A DNA stretch of 64,000 nt, taken from the NCBI RefSeq assembly GCF_030867095.1, contig NC_081829.1, positions 54,950,491-55,014,490 on the forward strand, written 5' to 3'. Positions 57,510 to 64,000 of this stretch are shown here, one piece after another (the stretch's first letter is position 1; each line of letters begins with the position of its first letter). A program made the translations under genes and the position numbers. The DNA is from Alligator mississippiensis. Taxonomy: Eukaryota > Chordata > Crocodylia > Alligatoridae. The notes below the pieces were generated by a model. That model was not told the origin of the DNA and did not search any database. It saw only the letters and a program-made list of their open reading frames with translations.

Positions 57510-58168
57510 CAGGGACAGGCAAAGTCTGGCCCATGGGCTGGATCTGGTCAGCCATGGACTCCATTTCCCAGCCTCCCCTGCCCACATGGCTTGTGCCACT
57601 CTCCATGGAGACCCCAGCCATACCTGCAGTGGGAAAGCTCAGGGTGGGGTTGCCATGCCGACCAGCCTCAGCTGTGCTGGCAGCGAGAGTGGTAGAGTAG
57701 TGTGGGGAGCTGCTGGGAGCTTGGGATGGGTGTAGCTTGCTCCAGAGCCAGGGCAGAGCCGCAATCTGTAACTTGCACTTTCCAGGCAGGGGCGCGCAAG
57801 CAAGGGATGGTGCCTCTGCCCCAGCTCCAGACCAGGCTGCCACCACTGCAAGGAGCCAGGGCAAAGCCACCATCCCCTGCTTGCTCACCCCTGCCCAGAG
57901 CATGCAGGCTTCAGATCACAGCTCTGCCCTGGCTCCAGAGCAAGCTGCCCCCATCCCATGTTCCAAACGGCTCCAGAGCAGCCCTCTGCACTGCGCTGCT
58001 GTGCATGCTGCTGGTGTGGCTGAGGCTGGTGTCCATGACAACCCTAGCCTGACATTTCTCAGGCAGGTGGCTAGGGTCTCCATGGAGACTGGCCCAAGCC
58101 ATGAGGGCAGGGGCTGCTGGGAAATGGAGTCTGGCTGCCAGCCAGATCAACCATTTTGCCGACCCCTG
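57510..58168. mobile_element. 659-bp non-autonomous hAT-like transposon
   Basis: Left end CAGGGACAGGCAAAGTCTGG; right end is the complement of CAGGGGTCGGCAAAATGG. Flanking 8-mers gtctaatg (57502-57509) and gtataatg (58169-58176) match at 7 of 8. GC-rich interior without transposase. Confidence 0.8.
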
Positions 58169-58785
58169 GTATAATGAGACCACCTTGCACCTCCCAAAAT
58201 CTTGTGAAACCTGTATCAGTGTTTAACTGGAGAAGTAGTATTGGGAAAGTATTTGGACATGTCAGTGGAAATATTTATCAATGGGATACATATTTTTTTC
58301 CTTTTGGACAATCTCACCACCTGCTTTTTGCTCTGTATTAATCTTCCTCTCCCCAATCTCTTGTGCTTCTATCACCATATGATCCTGTAAATGTGCTTCT
58401 CTGTGGCCTTGTCTCTTCCTGGTTTACATACTTCCATGTTTCCCGTTTCTTCTCCTTGTTCATATTCCTGCTCCTTTGTATACTTTTTCCTGCTGTTTGG
58501 TTTGGTTCCTTTCTCTCTTGCTCCACTGAACATGGTTCCTGTTGGGCTTATTCCCTTCTTCCTTGGGCATCCCTCACACCCATAGGTGATAACTCCAGTC
58601 TCTGAAAGTGGATCCTATTTCCCTTCCTACTACTATTACATAGCAGTGGCCCCTAATGGCTACAGATTGACTGCCAGGTATTTGTTTCCAAATGCTTTTA
58701 CAGGCCTCCTGGCTGTTCTTTATAATGAAGAGCCTAGAACAATAGAAAGAGCTAGAAACAAAGACGAGAGGCAACAACTTATGAC

Positions 58786-59196
58786 TAGGGACCTACTTAA
58801 CTCATGGCGAGACAAAGCCATTTTCATGGCTTTGTTCCAGCATTAAGGGCCCATTTCACAGGTGTTTAACAGCAGCCCACCCCTCAGCACTAATTGGCAG
58901 AGAGGCCCCAGGGGGAGGAGAGGTGGCCACCATCTTGACTGCTGGCTGCTCTTTGTCCAGCCCCTGCTAGGCACTGATTGGCGCAGAGGCCCTGGGGAGG
59001 GGCAGCCACCATCTTGTCTGCTGCCCCCTTCATTCTACCCTGCCAGCTGGTGCAGTCCCCTTCTGGGTGGGTTGCAAGGCCTGCCTGGGAGGGGAAGACA
59101 TCATAAAAACTTAATTTTATTAAGTTGGGTTTTTTTTCAGATTTTTCAGATTTTGCGGTTTCTGCAAAATCATGATTTAAGTACTGTAGGTCTCTA
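58786..59196. mobile_element. 411-bp DNA transposon with perfect 8-bp target duplication
   Basis: Left end TAGGGACCTAC, right end complement TAGAGACCTAC; subterminal 'cttaa(c/a)tcatg' is shared. cttatgac flanks both sides exactly (58778-58785, 59197-59204). A direct repeat of about 75 bp lies inside ('gcactaattggcagagaggc' and 'gcactgattggcgcagaggc'). Confidence 0.85.
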
Positions 59197-59204
59197 CTTA
59201 TGAC

Positions 59205-59733
59205 TGGTTTGCTCTCTGCAGACTACTCTTTTACAGACCATAGTTTGAGATCTGTTGACTTAAGCACGCTGACACCAGCCTTAATACTCAGTACATGAAT
59301 AAGGCCAGTAAGCAAATAAATACTCTCAGTGACTAACATTCAGATAATTTTAACTCCAAATCTGGATTTGTGTTGCGATTTCAGGATGGGATCCAAATTT
59401 CTTTGAACTCCCTGGTCTCTTTTTATTATTGTTTTATTAGCAGTTGGACTGGTTTCCCCTATGTCTTTTAAACATAATAGATGTGGGTAATTGAGTATGT
59501 ATGTGTGTATTATTTATTCTCTCATCAAGTGTAATGACTTGCTTTAAGAGAAACTGTATTGTAATGTTACCTAATGGACTTAAACTTCTAATGGGAGATC
59601 ACAAAATGATCTATTTAGCTTATGTTTATACAGTTCATTTGTTTTAACTATTCTGTTTTAATTGGTTTAAGACCCATTTTTTTTCAATTAATTATTGTTA
59701 TTTAGGTGTACTCTGGCGACATTTGATAAGTAG
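59205..59733. other. Probable intron, nothing recognised
   Basis: AT-rich sequence with no recognised feature. Confidence 0.35.
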
Positions 59734-60502
59734 TGTGCGGGCCAGGAGCGATCCGGGCCCTTTTGTGCACGCGGGCCGTGGCCAGCAGCCCAGGCACGCA
59801 GGGTCGGAGAAGACCAGGGCGAGCTAGAATTAGTCATGGACGCGTAATGGTTGATTTAAAGATTGTTTATTTACAGCAAAGGTGGTCGTGGTGTAGGCTG
59901 GACAGTTTTCCAGGTGCAGCTCCACTTAAATCCTTGTTAGAGGACTATGACAAGTTCGCTCTCTCCCACGGAGTTGTTGAAGCTCCGTGGGTTCGTCCAT
60001 TTCTCGTGCAGGAAGGGATACGTCTAGGAATCTATCGGTGACGGGGAGAGGCCAGAGGCTGGTCAGGCCCCTGTTGCCTTTTAAGAAATACGTTGGGTCC
60101 GTAAGGATCCGCAGTGCTTAGAGATCTTCACACAAGGCGAAGGTTTTTCTTTCTCTCTCTCGCTCCGATTTCTCTCCAACTTGGGCAGAAACCACCCAAG
60201 CTCTTTATACGGCTAGCAAGCCAATCGCTAGCTGCCACGTGTGCATATTTTAGAACTAGCCAATAATGTGGCTCGAATTCTCATACAAATGGCGGGAACT
60301 CTTTGCACCGAGCATTTCTTAGATGCAAAAGAAATGCACCATGCAAAGAAAGCTACAAATTGGCGGGAAATTCTCCGTTGCACCGGGGTTCTCTCCTGCA
60401 GCAGAAAACTCCACCGTGCAAAGAAGCTGCAATTTAGCGGGAAAATAATTTAGCAGTGCTGAAGCACACACAAAACAAAAATCACAACTTTGGGTTGTGA
60501 CA
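59734..60502 (-). mobile_element. Solo LTR of an LTR retroelement, with 5-bp target duplication
   Basis: On the minus strand it starts TGTCACAACCC and ends GGCCCGCACA (TG...CA). AGTAG lies directly on both sides (59729-59733, 60503-60507). A TATA motif (GTATAAAGAG, 60210-60201) and an AATAAA (59881-59876) lie in the expected U3-R order. The U3 part has repeated units (see 60334-60445). No internal coding region adjoins it, so it is a recombination remnant. Whether the parent was a Ty3-type element or an endogenous retrovirus cannot be told from the LTR. Confidence 0.85.
60334..60445 (-). repeat. U3 direct repeats within the solo LTR
   Basis: Two roughly 38-bp units, 'atgcaccatgcaaagaaagc...' (60334) and 'actccaccgtgcaaagaagc...' (60408), each end in a (T)GGCGGGAAA or TAGCGGGAAA motif. 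A third ggcgggaa lies at 60291. They look like enhancer repeats with E2F-like sites. Confidence 0.6.
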
Positions 60503-60616
60503 AGTAGGAGCAAAAACAAGATTTAGATGAAATTATATTAAGGTATTCTTGAATTGCTAACATATCTTTGTTTTTGGTAGACTGCATAAGATAGTTTGAA
60601 AAAACAGGCATTTTAG

Positions 60617-60655
60617 TGTGTGTATGTGCGTGCACTCGCGCGCGCACACACACAC
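60617..60655. repeat. Alternating purine-pyrimidine run (GT/CG/CA)
   Basis: 'gtgtgtatgtgcgtgcactc' followed by 'gcgcgcgcacacacacacg': a simple repeat able to adopt Z-DNA. Confidence 0.8.
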
Positions 60656-61067
60656 GTAGGTTATTAAAAAGTTGTTGTATACAATTTCTGAAGAGAGATG
60701 TGTGATGAAAATATAATATTTATCTAGACTTTCAAAATTACTGCAAAGTTCTGTTACAGAGGCATGTTTGGTTTCTGCCCACTGAGAATGTTTTTGCTTA
60801 GAGTACTATGAACTGAGTATTAAGCTCAGTGTCAGAGTTGCTGATGTAATCTTAGTTTGTAATTTCCATACTGTGTGTAGAATTTTTTAAGGCTAGGTCT
60901 TTCCTTTAATTGACCTTAGCAACACTAGTAGCAGTAACCATAGTACTATAGCCTTGCTTATTGTCTGCTGCAGTGTACAAATACATAGTTAGAGACAGTG
61001 TCTTCCTAAAGAAATTAAGACTAGATCTGCCAGTAGACTTGAGCATTGCAACATGCATGAACTATGC

Positions 61068-61810
61068 CAGGGGCATCAAACTCACTTTGGGCCCCAACCT
61101 ATATCTGGACTGCAGGGCTCCTCCCAGGTTGGATCTGCAGAGCCAGCAGTTTAGCAGGTCTAGGGGTGGGGGAACCAGCATAGGTCCAGGGGTGGTAGCA
61201 CAGGTCTTGGTGTGGCAGTGGTACAGGTCTGAAAGCATCTGGGTGGAAGTAGGACAAGCAAGGGCTATATGGCTGTATCTGTGTACCCCTGCCCCCCTGG
61301 GAGTGCTCACAGTGGCAGAAAGCCAGATACTGCCCTCCCTGCCTGAGCCTGCAGTGGGAAGCCACACCCCCCCCCAGCTCCATGGGGGAGGGGGAGCCAA
61401 ACTCCAGCTACACTTCAGTTGCCACCTTCCACAGGTAGCAGCTGGAGCTCAGGCACTGCTGCGGGGGACCAGGGGATACAAATTCAGGTCCCTGGTCCTG
61501 TAGCCCTGGAGTTGGGGGGCCCCCTCCAGCAGGGCTAGGGGGCAGGGGGCTGTGGGTGGGGAGGTTGAGGGGTACCAGCAGGGCTAGGAGAGCTGTGAGT
61601 GGGAAGTGAGGTGCACCAGCAGGGCCAAGGGACTGTGGTGGGGCAGTGAGGGGCACTGGCAGTGTCGGGTGGGGGGCTGTGGGGGAGAGTGAAAAGCACT
61701 GGCAGAGCTGGGGGGCTCTGGGAGGGGAGTGAGGGGTGCCGGCAGGGCTGGGGGGATGTGGCTTGGGCATGAGGGGCCTGGACCTGCATTCTGTGAGCTA
61801 AGGGGGCAGG
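61068..61810 (+). mobile_element. Partial hAT-like element, left end only
   Basis: CAGGGGCATCAAACTCAC resembles a common hAT terminus. About 730 bp of GC-rich, internally repetitive sequence follows ('cagcagggctaggggg', 'gtgaggggcactggcag'). No right end seen. Confidence 0.4.
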
Positions 61811-62861
61811 GGGAGGTCTGATTTTCCATAATAAAAAACCCAAAATCAAATACCAAAATTTGTAGTTATTTATAATTTAGTTTATTATACTGATTAAGGC
61901 ACTGGTAGGCTTCCAAATTCCTTTAAAATTGTAAATCTATCAATAAAACATCATGTTCAATTGATATATGTATGAGTGTGAGTGTGTGTATTAGTAGTGT
62001 TTAATTTTAATTGCAGATTTTGCTTTTTTTTTTTAATCAAAGAATCTGCAATTTTTGTTTATCTGAGAAAGCCAGGATCCCTGGTGCTCACAGCAATCTC
62101 TCTCTCAGATTACAATCTGCAGACTTGGTGAAGCCTCAGCTCCCTAGGTTAATTAGTTTATATAATACCTTTAAAAAGTTATGAAGTGAATTGATGGAAT
62201 AGCAAGCATGCAGATCACAGCAATACATAGACCACAGTTTGGGAACCCTTTATCTAAAGTGTCAGAAAGAACCTGAAAACCTTGGGATAGCAAATACACT
62301 TAACCAAAGTTATAGGACTTCCTCCTTGACCTAGAACTATAGTACAGCTATTGCACATTTGTAGGGGTTTTTTTTAATAAATGAGAAAAAATCATCCACA
62401 ACATGTTTTAAAATGTATGCAAGTCTACATCTTGCAATTTCTACAGTAAACCCCTGATCAAGATATAGTGCAAGATAAAAGTGCCTGAAAAATCACAAAG
62501 ATGTATTTTTCCATTGTAAAAAAACCATAATTAATATTGGGTCTTTGTCACATTATTTTAATCTTATTCTCTGAACATTATACTTGTGTTTATTACAAAA
62601 AAAATTCCTTGTACTAATGAGGTGGGAATGATGTAAGAATAAGGCTTATATTTGAATAACCATAGCTTTGGAGCAGTGATCACTGGCTATGTAATGCATT
62701 TACCTGGCATGGCTATATGAAACTTTCAGGCTTGACTCTGGATATGGTGTAGTATGCTGTTATACTACCTCAACGAGTAATTGTGACTTGGAGTCATCAT
62801 TTGTCCCCCGTCCTTTTTCTGCTTAGAGGAATAACTTAAGATAACTCTCATAGTGCATGTC
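61811..62861. other. Probable intron, nothing recognised
   Basis: AT-rich DNA without recognised features. Confidence 0.35.
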
Positions 62862-63237
62862 TACACAAGACATTTACTGCTGAGTAGACTAATTAGTGCT
62901 GCAGTAAACATTGCACATGTACATGTGCACTGGTATTAGGCTGGAGTAAACACTCTGCAGCAGGATAATACTTATAAATACAAGTATTATCCTGCTGTGG
63001 AGTTTTTTACGCCGCAGCAACCTATGTGTAGATGCTGATTTGGCTGGGGCACAAGGGTGCTTCAGTACCAGGGTTGCCTGCTGGCTAACCCCTGTGTGGG
63101 GGACAAACCCTGGGCTGGCAGGCTGAGCCCCAGTGCCCCTGCCAGCTGGGGCTGCTCTGCCCTGGCTTAATATGCTGTGGTCCTGAGTGCACATTCAAAC
63201 GGCACTCCTGGAGCAATAAACTCTGGAGTTTATTGCT
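62862..63237. repeat. Cluster of palindromes, probably a foldback element
   Basis: Perfect palindrome GCACATGTACATGTGC (62913-62928); perfect 16-bp hairpin CAGCAGGATAATACTT / 8-nt loop / complement (62958-62997); and AGCAATAAACTC-tg-complement (63212-63237). Outer motifs GCATGTCTACACA (about 62858) and the complement of GCATCTACACATA (about 63025) also face each other. Confidence 0.75.
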
Positions 63238-63466
63238 TCGCATTAATTGCCCATAAAGGAACAACTTACTTCTCTTACCTTGTACCTGAAGCCATGTTGG
63301 TCAGCATGTAGGTGGTGAGGCTGTGATTCTCCCTAGTCCTTTGCTCATGGGGGTATGTGTGTATATCAGGTATGCAGATCTTGTCTTTGTTTCAATTCCT
63401 AAGTCACAATCAAAATAGTTTCTATATAGTCATTGGGATGGATCTTAATCTTCTATGCCAGGGGTG

Positions 63467-63700
63467 TTCAGCCCTCAGTGCTGTGTCATTCAGCATGTGG
63501 GGCTCACCATGGGTCCAAAAATTTGCTGGCATGGGAGCAGTGGCACTGCACCCCTGCTGCCAAATTTCCAGACCTATGGGAAGCTGTGCAGGCTGAACAG
63601 CATGATCTTGTACACTGGATCAGTTATGCAGGGTAGTGCGGAACCCGATCCCAGCACGCAGGGCTAGGTATGGGCAGCATGGAGCCCCAGGCCTGATCTT
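63467..63700 (+). mobile_element. Possible hAT-like fragment
   Basis: Starts CAGGGGTGTTCAGCC and is GC-rich like the other elements. No right end seen. Confidence 0.3.
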
Positions 63701-63736
63701 GGCCTGAAGAGGCCGCTAAGGTGGTGCAAAGCAGGG

Positions 63737-64000
63737 GTGGGCAAAATACGGCCTGTGGGCCAGATCCGGCCCGCGAGGCCATTCTATCTGGACCACAGGG
63801 CCCATTAAAAAATGTAGAAAATTAAAACGCATCTGTCCTTGGTTCCCATCAAAGATGACAGGAACCAAAGGCAGTAGGACCCAGGGGAAGCCCGGAGTGC
63901 TCCCACAACAGCAGGGCCCGGCCACCCCGCCCTCCGCCCGCCCAGCAGGGGCTTCTGGCCTGGGACCATGTGGCTCCCTGGCTGCACCAGCATGGGAAAT
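63737..64000 (+). mobile_element. hAT-like element running off the right edge
   Basis: Starts CAGGGGTGGGCAAAATACGG, a terminus seen in many vertebrate hAT-derived repeats, then GC-rich sequence to the window end. The right end lies outside. Confidence 0.55.

Noticed and set aside
1..64000. CRISPR arrays, bacterial operons, rRNA
   Set aside because: No regularly spaced repeats and no prokaryotic gene structure; this is vertebrate DNA.

Overview
This is a vertebrate nuclear locus, almost certainly from a reptile. A crocodilian is most likely and a turtle is the alternative. Split genes with GT-AG introns, CpG-island promoters, many CR1-type LINE copies (no recognisable L1 or Alu) and many short non-autonomous DNA transposons point that way. 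The species is an inference from repeat content.

Two protein-coding genes can be proved from the sequence. DNA2 (minus strand) enters at the left edge: its second exon lies at 183-355 and a CpG island sits upstream at about 620-1370, but its first coding exon was not found. SLC25A16 (minus strand, 42095 down to 18074) is complete. Nine exons join with matching phases into a 318-residue mitochondrial carrier, and one intron uses a GC donor. A third CpG island at about 48.6-49.7 kb sits where TET1 (plus strand) should begin if the known DNA2-SLC25A16-TET1 gene order holds. No TET1 coding exon is seen before 64000, so the right quarter of the window is probably TET1 intron 1.

Layout: 0-1.4 kb, DNA2 5' part; 1.4-17.6 kb, intergenic, with an old LINE (5.3-7.2 kb), a CR1 split by a DNA transposon (8.6-9.8 kb), a minus-strand CR1 inserted in a MITE (10.3-12.1 kb), GC-rich tandem repeats, an LTR-like block (14.3-15.4 kb) and a hAT-like element; 17.6-42.1 kb, SLC25A16, whose introns hold a CR1-in-CR1 nest, a long foldback element, a 1.1 kb hAT-like element, a 3.4 kb CR1 with a remnant of its esterase ORF, and two hairpins; 42.1-48.6 kb, SLC25A16 promoter, intergenic DNA and a 2.9 kb CR1; 48.6-64 kb, the TET1-like CpG island followed by DNA rich in hAT-like elements, plus a solo LTR with intact 5-bp duplications.

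No bacterial-type system, CRISPR array, rRNA or functional tRNA was found. The most informative material is the layered transposon record: several insertions have readable target-site duplications, many centred on TA, and there are several strong hairpins inside or near genes. All LINE copies are broken.
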